Part shown: positions 32,572 to 44,659 of the stretch, in pieces
Layout of the letters: every line of letters starts with the position of its first letter
Position numbering within the stretch: position 1 is the stretch's first letter
Assembly: GCA_030867875.1 (NCBI GenBank)
Contig: JAOWCC010000936.1
Coordinates: forward strand, 75,363,032 to 75,427,031
Reading direction: 5' to 3'
Length of the DNA: 64,000 nucleotides
From: Actinernus sp. WN-2022
Taxonomy: Eukaryota; Cnidaria; Anthozoa; Actiniaria; Actinernidae
Notes under the pieces: model-generated
What the model was told of the DNA's origin: nothing
Database searches by the model: none
Seen by the model: the letters and a program-made list of their open reading frames with translations, nothing else
Program-made: the position numbers and the translations under genes

Positions 32572-32700
32572 TCGCTAGCGATCGAGTTTTTGATTTCTCG
32601 CTAGCGAGTTTTCCACTTCTCGCCAGCGAGTTTGATTTCTCGCTAGCGAGTTTTTCACTTCTCGCTAGCGAGTTTCTGATTTCTCGCTAGCGAGTTTTTT
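32572..32700. promoter_or_regulatory. left subterminal array of a 12-bp palindrome
   Basis: Six units of CTCGCTAGCGAG (some CTCGCCAGCGAG), spaced about 20-25 bp, inside the left inverted repeat and upstream of the transposase start. A matching array is in the right end. Such arrays are typical transposase-binding sites; this role is inferred. Confidence 0.7.
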
Positions 32701-32784
32701 TTCAACTTTCCGAGTTTTTAACCTCGTTCCCAGGTTGTTGCCCAGAATTCCCGCCTTGGCAGAGTTTGGGAGTTTTTTCCCAAT

Positions 32785-33196
32785 ATGGCTGCCCTCATCG
32801 ATAGTTCTGATGAGCTTGAAAGTTATTTTATGGGTTTCAATGACATTTTACAACAGTTAGAGTCCTGCACCGACAACCTTCTGACGGAATATTTGGAAAG
32901 AAACTTGAAGATTATGTAGCCATTTTGTTCGGGATGATTTGTCAGCTGGAAAAAGGTGAAAGTGTCAATCCTGGAAATGAAATCCTCATACTGTTGAAAA
33001 CGCTGTATGATTTCGCGAATGGAAAGTGGGAATCAATATCCCAGCAGAAATCTGCCTATTATCTCCCTGTAACCAAAACACCTGGGCGTCCAAGGTTTGT
33101 AATAACAAGGCAACAGTTACTGAATCTTCGTGAAACAGGAATGACCTGGGCGAAAATTGCGAATTGCCTGAATATCAGTGAAAGAACTCTGTACAG
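32785..33196 (+). pseudogene. transposase, N-terminal piece (left TIR copy)
   Basis: Begins MAALIDSSDELESYF at 32785 and reaches the helix-turn-helix region (RPRFVITRQQLLNLRETGMTWAKIANCLNISERTL). Compared with the right-end copy it lacks one A near 32903, which shifts the frame, and lacks 30 bases near 33045. It is cut at 33196 by the inverted-repeat element and resumes at 46239. Confidence 0.85.
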
Positions 33197-33879
33197 CACA
33201 GGCAGCCCAAGCTCTATTTTTGTGTCATTATTGCGAGATTTTGCAGAAATTAATAAAATGTAAGAAATCTATACAGTACTCAAATAAAGGTTACATACCT
33301 CTTTACAGTTGTGTTATTGATTGTCCTGTGTACTCCTGGGGTCATTTTAGCCACTTTAACAAGATTTCCAATTCACCGTCCCAGCTGTTATATAAAATGA
33401 CAAGGCTGGAGACTTCACCTCGCATCCAACGATGGCGATCGCCGAAAATCCCCTCGTATCGCGAATTTCCCCAGAATATTGTCACAAAATCACGCTAACC
33501 CTAAAGTCCAATGCTCTTTCCTTCACCTGCATCCTCCATGGCTATCACAGTTACTTTTTAGCCCGATTAATAGTCCCTTTTCCACAACTTTTTTCAATGC
33601 TGCGATGCCTGTGATAGACTCCGTGCCGACCACGTCCACGCGTGCGCAATTTCAAAATAACTGCTGCACTCCCATTGGTTGGTTGGTACGAGCTTTACCG
33701 CTAGATTTGATCCCGCCAGGGAGTACGATAGTCGTGTTTGGCACAACTCATCGAAAACTAACAGGGTGCTAGTGATGACACTTTGCCGGCGGCATTTGGA
33801 TGTCGTGAGCGGGTTTTCCCGGATTTGTTTAACAAATTGAAGATGCCTCGTGGATCCACAGCTATTTTGACCATGTTAT

Positions 33880-34887
33880 TGTTTCGAAGGGGGAAACTCT
33901 CTTTAGTTTCCCCCTTTTCGGGTTCCGGGATCGTTACTCCATTAAGAGCAGACGAGACTTGAGTTGGGTTGAACTTCGCTTTATTCGTACTCGCGGAGAA
34001 CTCCGCGCCAACTCCTGTTTTACAATGTGGGCTCGCCTTTTATCGGCTAGCTCTTGTCAATCTTATGGACAGACAGCTATCAATCTAAAGCTTGTCTCTT
34101 ATTGGCTATCCTCTCTTAATGTATTCTGATGTAAGGCAACTGGTAGCTGAGAGTAAACAGTGAAAAGATTGACAAAACAAGAATATAAGATATTTAGCAG
34201 ACAAAGTTTGCAAAGAAACTTAGCGTAGGATTTGCTTAACCATTGATACTCATTCTACCGTAGAGAAAGTTAAGTCTTAACCGAAAATATTAGGAAGAGG
34301 TGACTTTAGAACAAAGTCCAATTTTAACTTAGTAAACACTGTATCAGATAGTACGAGGCGGGGCCTATCCTTGGCGAAACTAGGGACCGCCTATTTTGTA
34401 CCCATATGTAATGATCATATAAACATGACACTATACTTTACTCCAAGCTAACACAAGTTGCCTGTACATAAGTATCAGTAAACACAATAACATACATTTC
34501 CTTAGAAAAGCAAACAGAACGAGAGGTTGAAAGACATTATGTTTACTCTACTTTGATGGGTGTTCGATTAATTATACTCGAAGGAAGGGACAACTCATTT
34601 TATTTCCCGAAGATTATATCTGCTTATGTATATCGACCCCTTAACTAAATACTATGTGTTCATTACTACTTTTATGACTCGTTAATCGCGACATTTGGGC
34701 GCGACAGAGCAAACAAAGCTATACTTAACTACGAGAACTAATTATAAACTCTTCATGAAGTTGAAGATCCCCTTACCATAATGTTTCATGCTTACATGTT
34801 TAGCTGTTTATTTAAAAACCCTTATTCTAATCACCAATCGATATCCTTTCCTAAATTATTTAAATGGTTACATTTTATAGTGTAACA
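33880..34887 (-). repeat. LTR (leftmost)
   Basis: 1008 bp, TG...CA ends on the minus strand. It is the 3' LTR of the left unit. One visible difference from the other two is GGTAGCTGAG instead of GGTCGCTGAG. Confidence 0.92.
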
Positions 34888-35162
34888 GTTATTTCCCCCT
34901 CCAGATACGAATGACCCCATTCGGGAATAGAAACATTTATACTGGGTTTCAAGAAAGAAAATGCAATATTTATTTATTTTTGTGAGTTGTTACTTCCAAA
35001 ACAGCAACCCACTCGTATGTCAATCCGAATACGATTTCAAACATTCACAGGATCACAATTATCCTGATCAGGTGGTCGGCTAGATCGGTCAATTTCCGTT
35101 TTTTGTCGTTAACAATTTAAGTTTCCTTCATGTCTTAAAATATATCCAGCAATAATTTATTT

Positions 35163-36740
35163 TCATGTTATGGGAGTCGGAAACAAAAACATTTGAATAA
35201 TAGACATAGGCAGTAGCTCACTTCTAAGTATTTCATTCTTGATTGTCAAAACGTCAAATATATTGACCACTGATCCAAATTTAAACATGCAAATTCGTCT
35301 GAGGGTTCGGAAACCTAACCTGTCCTTGCAAAAACCATAAATTGCTTGGCTAGTCACTTTAGCACCATTTATGATACTGCATACTAGCAATGAGAACATT
35401 AATAACATCGAGGGTGGGTGTTTAGATGGGCCTGGTCGTTCTTTCCACTTAGCCGAGTCCGCATTTACCTGTGAACATTTGTTAACTGAGGCACACGGAA
35501 TACTAGAAACTTCATGAACAATATTTCCACTTAATTTGCGGTCACTCAAAACCAATTTAAATGCTACAATTTCTTGCTCTTTACGAATGTCGCGAACCTC
35601 AGCACTAATCCTTAACTGATCGCCATAACCTAACGAACAATTGTATGAAATATCCCCTTCGAAGGTATTAACTTTACCTTCCTCGATTTGGCTGTTACTT
35701 TTTGGAGTAGACTTCTCTGACTCATTCATGATCAGAGGAACAAATTCTCTGGATGGCTCACTTAGCACCACCATATCACTACACTCCGATACAGCTTTAA
35801 TACTCGAGGTGCACTCTAGCTCCTCGAAAATGCAGTCCGCTTCTTGCGGCTCATCGCAAATGGAGTATTCTTCATAACAAATTGTACGATATTCATCTTG
35901 TGTACTACTCACTATGTTAATCGCACTTTCTATTGAGTTGAAATGTTCACATTCAATCGTAAAGTTTCTAGTTCCAGTTTCTTCTAACGTCACCTTTTCA
36001 GAATTCACAATTTCTTCAGTTTTCGTAATTGCACTCGATTCTAGAAGGTAAATTTGTCTTGGCACTGAAATGCTGGTACAATCTAGAGCCTGTTGTTCGA
36101 TTGCTTCTTCTCTACCGTTTATGTCACAAAAAGTATAATTGCAATTTTTAGCTATGTGACCTATCTGGTTACACCTGTAGCAAACTCGCATGCTATCACC
36201 TAACCTTTCACGCCTATCTTTCCGCTTTAAACGCTTTCTTAACAAACTAATTCCGCTTGGGCAAGGCTCGTTATAATAGTTTTCCAATCGTCCATCGTGT
36301 ATTTTCCCAATTACTGTTTCAAATGCAAACGCTTGGTTTGTTTTCTTTGGTTCAGATTTATACGCAACGGTTAATAATCCTCCAAGATGGTCGTAAAAAT
36401 CTTCGTTTATGATCTGATCAACTGAAATCGTATGCCTAGCTATGTTTTCTGCTTCCTCAGAAGTAGTTGGTCTCCGCATCAACACTTCATACTTTATATC
36501 AGCGCGTAAGCCTTGAATGAAATAGTGCATTTTGTGCTCGTCTGTTAGTTTAAGGCGATAACACGTCTCGCTAATATAATCTATATACTGATTTAACGGT
36601 TCGTTAGGACCCTGCTTATGGGAGGAAAGCTGTTGCCCCAGTCGATACTTCATATCACTAGATGAAAACCTTTTTACAAGAGCATGCTTTAGCAACGAGA
36701 AATCTTCTCTATAGTCGCGGAACCTAAAGTGAAATACCAA
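35163..36740 (-). CDS. gag, capsid C-terminus and zinc knuckle (unit 1)
   Basis: A 525-residue frame. The first third resembles the C-terminal capsid of Ty3-type Gag (KHALVKRFSSSDMKYRLGQQ, followed by MHYFIQGL). The nucleocapsid knuckle CYRCNQIGHIAKNC is near residue 190. An acidic, unrecognised region follows, with a hydrophobic stretch near residue 445 (MLLMFSLLVCSI) and a positively charged tail. It overlaps the upstream gag frame by 52 bases in another frame; the first residues given by the frame are not the real start. Gag would assemble the particle and bind RNA. Confidence 0.8.
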   Translation of the reverse strand: MVFHFRFRDYREDFSLLKHALVKRFSSSDMKYRLGQQLSSHKQGPNEPLNQYIDYISETCYRLKLTDEHKMHYFIQGLRADIKYEVLMRRPTTSEEAENIARHTISVDQIINEDFYDHLGGLLTVAYKSEPKKTNQAFAFETVIGKIHDGRLENYYNEPCPSGISLLRKRLKRKDRRERLGDSMRVCYRCNQIGHIAKNCNYTFCDINGREEAIEQQALDCTSISVPRQIYLLESSAITKTEEIVNSEKVTLEETGTRNFTIECEHFNSIESAINIVSSTQDEYRTICYEEYSICDEPQEADCIFEELECTSSIKAVSECSDMVVLSEPSREFVPLIMNESEKSTPKSNSQIEEGKVNTFEGDISYNCSLGYGDQLRISAEVRDIRKEQEIVAFKLVLSDRKLSGNIVHEVSSIPCASVNKCSQVNADSAKWKERPGPSKHPPSMLLMFSLLVCSIINGAKVTSQAIYGFCKDRLGFRTLRRICMFKFGSVVNIFDVLTIKNEILRSELLPMSIIQMFLFPTPIT

Positions 36741-37276
36741 GTCTCGGCCGGACCCGACAAATTACATGCCAATTCAGCAGCGGCTGTCTTGCTATCTGGC
36801 GTCTTTCCTTTCAAAGCAAGTTGGTTACTAAACTTCGCTAACCACCGATTGATGTCTTGATTTTCATGGCCAGTAAACGACTCTAATTTTACACGCTTTT
36901 GATTATTCGGGGGAGCCTTATCGAGAGCCGCTTGCATTCCAAACATTAATTTAACCTCTAGCACCTTTTCTTGAGCTTTCATTAAATCTTGTAGTGACTT
37001 ATCCCTTTCAGCAAATAACCCCTGGAGCGTTTTCTCTTGACTTGCCAACACTGTCTCTAAAACTTGTTTAAGTGCCGCAGGATCCATTTGATGACTAGGC
37101 TGAGTAGGTTTAACTTTTTCTTTAGTCTTAACCTTTGATTGTTTCGATTTATCTGTCTTTTTAACAGCAGCCGAGGTTTCAACCCCAGAACATTCGCAAA
37201 AACTAGCTGGGTGGGCCTTTAATAACTCCGCTTGACTACGAGTAACTGGTCCTTTTTTTTCTTTACTCATAAACAC
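36689..37276 (-). CDS. gag, N-terminal part (unit 1)
   Basis: 195 residues: basic N-terminus, coiled-coil-like middle (LETVLASQEKTLQGLFAERD), then the start of the capsid (VKLESFTGHENQDINRWLAKF, ending in GPAETWYF). The frame then runs out after 13 residues while homologous sequence carries on in the neighbouring frame. The break is shared with unit 2, so it was present before the units became tandem. Confidence 0.8.
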   Translation of the reverse strand: MFMSKEKKGPVTRSQAELLKAHPASFCECSGVETSAAVKKTDKSKQSKVKTKEKVKPTQPSHQMDPAALKQVLETVLASQEKTLQGLFAERDKSLQDLMKAQEKVLEVKLMFGMQAALDKAPPNNQKRVKLESFTGHENQDINRWLAKFSNQLALKGKTPDSKTAAAELACNLSGPAETWYFTLGSATIEKISRC

Positions 37277-37558
37277 TAGTCGTAATAAAAATTTAAAAGG
37301 CCTAACTTGTCTCGATGATACCGCGTATTAATTTTCACAAGTAAAATTCCGGCGAAATTTACGTAGTTACTTTAGGCTAGGAAAATAACCCCACGCACTG
37401 ATTCTAACGCCTAATTCCAATGCAACCACTAAGCAAACAACCGAGACCTAAATGTACAAATCAGTCACACCCTAACGAGTAACTATTAATGTTCTATAGT
37501 ATCCTTCCACTATCAGTCCTTATCTTGTGACTCACAGTGAACAATGAACTAAATGTCT

Positions 37559-37837
37559 TCAATTTGCACCTGATTGTTTTGTTGCTTGCTTTACTTCTGT
37601 AAGGGCGTTATTCTTTTCGTCTTCTTCCTCGTCTTCTTCCTTTTCTTCTTCCTCTTCTTCTTCCTTGTCTTCTTCCTTGTCTTCTTCGCCTAGGCGTTGC
37701 GGTGCCCTCTCCCCGAGAGAGCCGGCAGTTTCAGCTGGTTCGGTCGCTGTGCCGAAATACCAGCCAGTTTCTTGAAAGAATAACTCTTCTTCCACTTGTT
37801 CTAGTGTTAAGATAAAGGATCTTACGATTTTAGACAA
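37559..37837 (-). CDS. small acidic open frame in the leader (unit 1)
   Basis: 92 residues with a Glu/Asp/Lys-rich centre, upstream of gag and 3' of the 5' LTR. The second unit has the same frame with one change (ETGWY against ETAWY). Function unknown; it may be no more than leader sequence. Confidence 0.4.
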   Translation of the reverse strand: MSKIVRSFILTLEQVEEELFFQETGWYFGTATEPAETAGSLGERAPQRLGEEDKEEDKEEEEEEEKEEDEEEDEKNNALTEVKQATKQSGAN

Positions 37838-38763
37838 AATCCTACTCTAGGAGAAACATATTAACAAATTCTAGTTTAGCCCCAAAGTTGAGTTACTTTA
37901 ATTAAAACGTTCTTTTGTTAATTTCGGTTTGGTCACGAGCCTGTATTTACTAAGGTAGCTTTCGATTCATTGACAACATTGAATAGAACTCATTTACCAA
38001 CAACCTGTGTTGTTACAGGAAACTAATTAAGTATTGATTATCTTAAGCTATCGGTACCAAGCGATCCCGACAACAAGCCAATAAGAATTGAGTATTCCTA
38101 ATTACAGTTCCGTACTTTGTCAATACCAAATCCATTGAACTTTCCGTCAATGCAGATTAGTCACCAACTTCTAGTTGGATTTCTATGGAACATATCTAAA
38201 GACTCGTATAATGTTTTACGCTCAAGCTATGATATTTGATTTCTAGTTTCACCTTTGACATATCTTATTTATGTTGTCGATCGGTTGAAGTACTTTTCTT
38301 TCAAGGTCAGTTTTCCTTTGTTTGAACAACGACCTTACTTACAATAAGGGTCCATGTTAAGACACCTGCGTTGTTGAAGAATTATTCTGGTCAAAGACAT
38401 CTGTTCACCACAGAGACCATTGTTTGTAAATTACATAAATACAGAACGAACACTCTTGTAAGTTGCCAGTCATTGAGACCAGTAATAAAGTACGTAAGAT
38501 CCAACATTGGTTGTTGTCGTCTACAAGCTCTGCGAAGAACCCCACAGCTCAGGAATAGTTCTCTGACACTAGGGTGGGGTTCTGAACCCCAGCAGCAGAT
38601 AGCACCTTTTGTACTTGCTCTTCCTTTATTGCTTCTTCAAGGCCTGCGGGGATAGCTCTTTCGTGACTCCTTTGGTTTGGACTTTCTCGTCTTAGCTTCT
38701 CTGTTGCTCGGACTCTCCACCACTTGTTTCGAAGTCTGCGCCTACCCGGATTTCTCCACCAAT

Positions 38764-39771
38764 TGTTTCGAAGGGGGAAACTCTCTTTAGTTTCCCCCTT
38801 TTCGGGTTCCGGGATCGTTACTCCATTAAGAGCAGACGAGACTTGAGTTGGGTTGAACTTCGCTTTATTCGTACTCGCGGAGAACTCCGCGCCAACTCCT
38901 GTTTTACAATGTGGGCTCGCCTTTTATCGGCTAGCTCTTGTCAATCTTATGGACAGACAGCTATCAATCTAAAGCTTGTCTCTTATTGGCTATCCTCTCT
39001 TAATGTATTCTGATGTAAGGCAACTGGTCGCTGAGAGTAAACAGTGAAAAGATTGACAAAACAAGAATATAAGATATTTAGCAGACAAAGTTTGCAAAGA
39101 AACTTAGCGTAGGATTTGCTTAACCATTGATACTCATTCTACCGTAGAGAAAGTTAAGTCTTAACCGAAAATATTAGGAAGAGGTGACTTTAGAACAAAG
39201 TCCAATTTTAACTTAGTAAACACTGTATCAGATAGTACGAGGCGGGGCCTATCCTTGGCGAAACTAGGGACCGCCTATTTTGTACCCATATGTAATGATC
39301 ATATAAACATGACACTATACTTTACTCCAAGCTAACACAAGTTGCCTGTACATAAGTATCAGTAAACACAATAACATACATTTCCTTAGAAAAGCAAACA
39401 GAACGAGAGGTTGAAAGACATTATGTTTACTCTACTTTGATGGGTGTTCGATTAATTATACTCGAAGGAAGGGACAACTCATTTTATTTCCCGAAGATTA
39501 TATCTGCTTATGTATATCGACCCCTTAACTAAATACTATGTGTTTATTACTACTTTTATGACTCGTTAATCGCGACATTTGGGCGCGACAGAGCAAACAA
39601 AGCTATACTTAACTACGAGAACTAATTATAAACTCTTCATGAAGTTGAAGATCCCCTTACCATAATGTTTCATGCTTACATGTTTAGCTGTTTATTTAAA
39701 AACCCTTATTCTAATCACCAATCGATATCCTTTCCTAAATTATTTAAATGGTTACATTTTATAGTGTAACA
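38764..39771 (-). repeat. LTR (shared middle)
   Basis: 1008 bp. It acts as the 5' LTR of the left unit and the 3' LTR of the right unit. A private difference is TGTGTTTATTAC where the other two have TGTGTTCATTAC. Confidence 0.92.
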
Positions 39772-40046
39772 GTTATTTCCCCCTCCAGATACGAATGACC
39801 CCATTCGGGAATAGAAACATTTATACTGGGTTTCAAGAAAGAAAATGCAATATTTATTTATTTTTGTGAGTTGTTACTTCCAAAACAGCAACCCACTCGT
39901 ATGTCAATCCGAATACGATTTCAAACATTCACAGGATCACAATTATCCTGATCAGGTGGTCGGCTAGATCGGTCAATTTCCGTTTTTTGTCGTTAACAAT
40001 TTAAGTTTCCTTCATGTCTTAAAATATATCCAGCAATAATTTATTT

Positions 40047-41624
40047 TCATGTTATGGGAGTCGGAAACAAAAACATTTGAATAATAGACATAGGCAGTAG
40101 CTCACTTCTAAGTATTTCATTCTTGATTGTCAAAACGTCAAATATATTGACCACTGATCCAAATTTAAACATGCAAATTCGTCTGAGGGTTCGGAAACCT
40201 AACCTGTCCTTGCAAAAACCATAAATTGCTTGGCTAGTCACTTTAGCACCATTTATGATACTGCATACTAGCAATGAGAACATTAATAACATCGAGGGTG
40301 GGTGTTTAGATGGGCCTGGTCGTTCTTTCCACTTAGCCGAGTCCGCATTTACCTGTGAACATTTGTTAACTGAGGCACACGGAATACTAGAAACTTCATG
40401 AACAATATTTCCACTTAATTTGCGGTCACTCAAAACCAATTTAAATGCTACAATTTCTTGCTCTTTACGAATGTCGCGAACCTCAGCACTAATCCTTAAC
40501 TGATCGCCATAACCTAACGAACAATTGTATGAAATATCCCCTTCGAAGGTATTAACTTTACCTTCCTCGATTTGGCTGTTACTTTTTGGAGTAGACTTCT
40601 CTGACTCATTCATGATCAGAGGAACAAATTCTCTGGATGGCTCACTTAGCACCACCATATCACTACACTCCGATACAGCTTTAATACTCGAGGTGCACTC
40701 TAGCTCCTCGAAAATGCAGTCCGCTTCTTGCGGCTCATCGCAAATGGAGTATTCTTCATAACAAATTGTACGATATTCATCTTGTGTACTACTCACTATG
40801 TTAATCGCACTTTCTATTGAGTTGAAATGTTCACATTCAATCGTAAAGTTTCTAGTTCCAGTTTCTTCTAACGTCACCTTTTCAGAATTCACAATTTCTT
40901 CAGTTTTCGTAATTGCACTCGATTCTAGAAGGTAAATTTGTCTTGGCACTGAAATGCTGGTACAATCTAGAGCCTGTTGTTCGATTGCTTCTTCTCTACC
41001 GTTTATGTCACAAAAAGTATAATTGCAATTTTTAGCTATGTGACCTATCTGGTTACACCTGTAGCAAACTCGCATGCTATCACCTAACCTTTCACGCCTA
41101 TCTTTCCGCTTTAAACGCTTTCTTAACAAACTAATTCCGCTTGGGCAAGGCTCGTTATAATAGTTTTCCAATCGTCCATCGTGTATTTTCCCAATTACTG
41201 TTTCAAATGCAAACGCTTGGTTTGTTTTCTTTGGTTCAGATTTATACGCAACGGTTAATAATCCTCCAAGATGGTCGTAAAAATCTTCGTTTATGATCTG
41301 ATCAACTGAAATCGTATGCCTAGCTATGTTTTCTGCTTCCTCAGAAGTAGTTGGTCTCCGCATCAACACTTCATACTTTATATCAGCGCGTAAGCCTTGA
41401 ATGAAATAGTGCATTTTGTGCTCGTCTGTTAGTTTAAGGCGATAACACGTCTCGCTAATATAATCTATATACTGATTTAACGGTTCGTTAGGACCCTGCT
41501 TATGGGAGGAAAGCTGTTGCCCCAGTCGATACTTCATATCACTAGATGAAAACCTTTTTACAAGAGCATGCTTTAGCAACGAGAAATCTTCTCTATAGTC
41601 GCGGAACCTAAAGTGAAATACCAA
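40047..41624 (-). CDS. gag, capsid C-terminus and zinc knuckle (unit 2)
   Basis: Translates identically to the frame at 35163-36740, including the knuckle CYRCNQIGHIAKNC and the hydrophobic segment. Identity over the whole 1.6 kb indicates very recent duplication. Confidence 0.8.
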   Translation of the reverse strand: MVFHFRFRDYREDFSLLKHALVKRFSSSDMKYRLGQQLSSHKQGPNEPLNQYIDYISETCYRLKLTDEHKMHYFIQGLRADIKYEVLMRRPTTSEEAENIARHTISVDQIINEDFYDHLGGLLTVAYKSEPKKTNQAFAFETVIGKIHDGRLENYYNEPCPSGISLLRKRLKRKDRRERLGDSMRVCYRCNQIGHIAKNCNYTFCDINGREEAIEQQALDCTSISVPRQIYLLESSAITKTEEIVNSEKVTLEETGTRNFTIECEHFNSIESAINIVSSTQDEYRTICYEEYSICDEPQEADCIFEELECTSSIKAVSECSDMVVLSEPSREFVPLIMNESEKSTPKSNSQIEEGKVNTFEGDISYNCSLGYGDQLRISAEVRDIRKEQEIVAFKLVLSDRKLSGNIVHEVSSIPCASVNKCSQVNADSAKWKERPGPSKHPPSMLLMFSLLVCSIINGAKVTSQAIYGFCKDRLGFRTLRRICMFKFGSVVNIFDVLTIKNEILRSELLPMSIIQMFLFPTPIT

Positions 41625-42160
41625 GTCTCGGCCGGACCCGACAAATTACATGCCAATTCAGCAGCGGCTGTCTTGCTATCTGGCGTCTTTCCTTTCAAAG
41701 CAAGTTGGTTACTAAACTTCGCTAACCACCGATTGATGTCTTGATTTTCATGGCCAGTAAACGACTCTAATTTTACACGCTTTTGATTATTCGGGGGAGC
41801 CTTATCGAGAGCCGCTTGCATTCCAAACATTAATTTAACCTCTAGCACCTTTTCTTGAGCTTTCATTAAATCTTGTAGTGACTTATCCCTTTCAGCAAAT
41901 AACCCCTGGAGCGTTTTCTCTTGACTTGCCAACACTGTCTCTAAAACTTGTTTAAGTGCCGCAGGATCCATTTGATGACTAGGCTGAGTAGGTTTAACTT
42001 TTTCTTTAGTCTTAACCTTTGATTGTTTCGATTTATCTGTCTTTTTAACAGCAGCCGAGGTTTCAACCCCAGAACATTCGCAAAAACTAGCTGGGTGGGC
42101 CTTTAATAACTCCGCTTGACTACGAGTAACTGGTCCTTTTTTTTCTTTACTCATAAACAC
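41573..42160 (-). CDS. gag, N-terminal part (unit 2)
   Basis: Identical to 36689-37276 in translation, with the same frame break at the capsid GPAETWYF region. Confidence 0.8.
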   Translation of the reverse strand: MFMSKEKKGPVTRSQAELLKAHPASFCECSGVETSAAVKKTDKSKQSKVKTKEKVKPTQPSHQMDPAALKQVLETVLASQEKTLQGLFAERDKSLQDLMKAQEKVLEVKLMFGMQAALDKAPPNNQKRVKLESFTGHENQDINRWLAKFSNQLALKGKTPDSKTAAAELACNLSGPAETWYFTLGSATIEKISRC

Positions 42161-42442
42161 TAGTCGTAATAAAAATTTAAAAGGCCTAACTTGTCTCGAT
42201 GATACCGCGTATTAATTTTCACAAGTAAAATTCCGGCGAAATTTACGTAGTTACTTTAGGCTAGGAAAATAACCCCACGCACTGATTCTAACGCCTAATT
42301 CCAATGCAACCACTAAGCAAACAACCGAGACCTAAATGTACAAATCAGTCACACCCTAACGAGTAACTATTAATGTTCTATAGTATCCTTCCACTATCAG
42401 TCCTTATCTTGTGACTCACAGTGAACAATGAACTAAATGTCT

Positions 42443-42721
42443 TCAATTTGCACCTGATTGTTTTGTTGCTTGCTTTACTTCTGTAAGGGCGTTATTCTTT
42501 TCGTCTTCTTCCTCGTCTTCTTCCTTTTCTTCTTCCTCTTCTTCTTCCTTGTCTTCTTCCTTGTCTTCTTCGCCTAGGCGTTGCGGTGCCCTCTCCCCGA
42601 GAGAGCCGGCAGTTTCAGCTGGTTCGGTCGCTGTGCCGAAATACCAGGCAGTTTCTTGAAAGAATAACTCTTCTTCCACTTGTTCTAGTGTTAAGATAAA
42701 GGATCTTACGATTTTAGACAA
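42443..42721 (-). CDS. small acidic open frame in the leader (unit 2)
   Basis: Partner of 37559-37837, with one residue different. Function unknown. Confidence 0.4.
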   Translation of the reverse strand: MSKIVRSFILTLEQVEEELFFQETAWYFGTATEPAETAGSLGERAPQRLGEEDKEEDKEEEEEEEKEEDEEEDEKNNALTEVKQATKQSGAN

Positions 42722-43647
42722 AATCCTACTCTAGGAGAAACATATTAACAAATTCTAGTTTAGCCCCAAAGTTGAGTTACTTTAATTAAAACGTTCTTTT
42801 GTTAATTTCGGTTTGGTCACGAGCCTGTATTTACTAAGGTAGCTTTCGATTCATTGACAACATTGAATAGAACTCATTTACCAACAACCTGTGTTGTTAC
42901 AGGAAACTAATTAAGTATTGATTATCTTAAGCTATCGGTACCAAGCGATCCCGACAACAAGCCAATAAGAATTGAGTATTCCTAATTACAGTTCCGTACT
43001 TTGTCAATACCAAATCCATTGAACTTTCCGTCAATGCAGATTAGTCACCAACTTCTAGTTGGATTTCTATGGAACATATCTAAAGACTCGTATAATGTTT
43101 TACGCTCAAGCTATGATATTTGATTTCTAGTTTCACCTTTGACATATCTTATTTATGTTGTCGATCGGTTGAAGTACTTTTCTTTCAAGGTCAGTTTTCC
43201 TTTGTTTGAACAACGACCTTACTTACAATAAGGGTCCATGTTAAGACACCTGCGTTGTTGAAGAATTATTCTGGTCAAAGACATCTGTTCACCACAGAGA
43301 CCATTGTTTGTAAATTACATAAATACAGAACGAACACTCTTGTAAGTTGCCAGTCATTGAGACCAGTAATAAAGTACGTAAGATCCAACATTGGTTGTTG
43401 TCGTCTACAAGCTCTGCGAAGAACCCCACAGCTCAGGAATAGTTCTCTGACACTAGGGTGGGGTTCTGAACCCCAGCAGCAGATAGCACCTTTTGTACTT
43501 GCTCTTCCTTTATTGCTTCTTCAAGGCCTGCGGGGATAGCTCTTTCGTGACTCCTTTGGTTTGGACTTTCTCGTCTTAGCTTCTCTGTTGCTCGGACTCT
43601 CCACCACTTGTTTCGAAGTCTGCGCCTACCCGGATTTCTCCACCAAT

Positions 43648-44659
43648 TGTTTCGAAGGGGGAAACTCTCTTTAGTTTCCCCCTTTTCGGGTTCCGGGATC
43701 GTTACTCCATTAAGAGCAGACGAGACTTGAGTTGGGTTGAACTTCGCTTTATTCGTACTCGCGGAGAACTCCGCGCCAACTCCTGTTTTACAATGTGGGC
43801 TCGCCTTTTATCGGCTAGCTCTTGTCAATCTTATGGACAGACAGCTATCAATCTAAAGCTTGTCTCTTATTGGCTATCCTCTCTTAATGTATTCTGATGT
43901 AAGGCAACTGGTCGCTGAGAGTAAACAGTGAAAAGATTGACAAAACAAGAATATAAGATATTTAGCAGACAAAGTTTGCAAAGAAACTTAGCGTAGGATT
44001 TGCTTAACCATTGATACTCATTCTACCGTAGAGAAAGTTAAGTCTTAACCGAAAATATTAGGAAGAGGTGACTTTAGAACAAAGTCCAATTTTAACTTAG
44101 TAAACACTGTATCAGATAGTACGAGGCGGGGCCTATCCTTGGCGAAACTAGGGACCGCCTATTTTGTACCCATATGTAATGATCATATAAACATGACACT
44201 ATACTTTACTCCAAGCTAACACAAGTTGCCTGTACATAAGTATCAGTAAACACAATAACATACATTTCCTTAGAAAAGCAAACAGAACGAGAGGTTGAAA
44301 GACATTATGTTACTTTACTCTACTTTGATGGGTGTTCGATTAATTATACTCGAAGGAAGGGACAACTCATTTTATTTCCCGAAGATTATATCTGCTTATG
44401 TATATCGACCCCTTAACTAAATACTATGTGTTCATTACTACTTTTATGACTCGTTAATCGCGACATTTGGGCGCGACAGAGCAAACAAAGCTATACTTAA
44501 CTACGAGAACTAATTTTAAACTCTTCATGAAGTTGAAGATCCCCTTACCATAATGTTTCATGCTTACATGTTTAGCTGTTTATTTAAAAACCCTTATCCT
44601 AATCACCAATCGATATCCTTTCCTAAATTATTTAAATGGTTACATTTTATAGTGTAACA
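43648..44659 (-). repeat. LTR (rightmost)
   Basis: 1012 bp, the 5' LTR of the right unit. It has a 4-bp insertion near 44310 (TGTTACTTTACTC against TGTTTACTC) plus a few substitutions relative to the other LTRs. Confidence 0.92.

Noticed and set aside
36689..36740. Programmed ribosomal frameshift in gag
   Set aside because: There is no X XXY YYZ heptamer in the right frame, and a shift in the middle of capsid would be unusual; a base loss shared by both units explains it.
38371..38655. 94-residue plus-strand frame (and its partner at 43255-43539)
   Set aside because: Antisense to the LTR element leader, low complexity, present twice only because the unit is duplicated.
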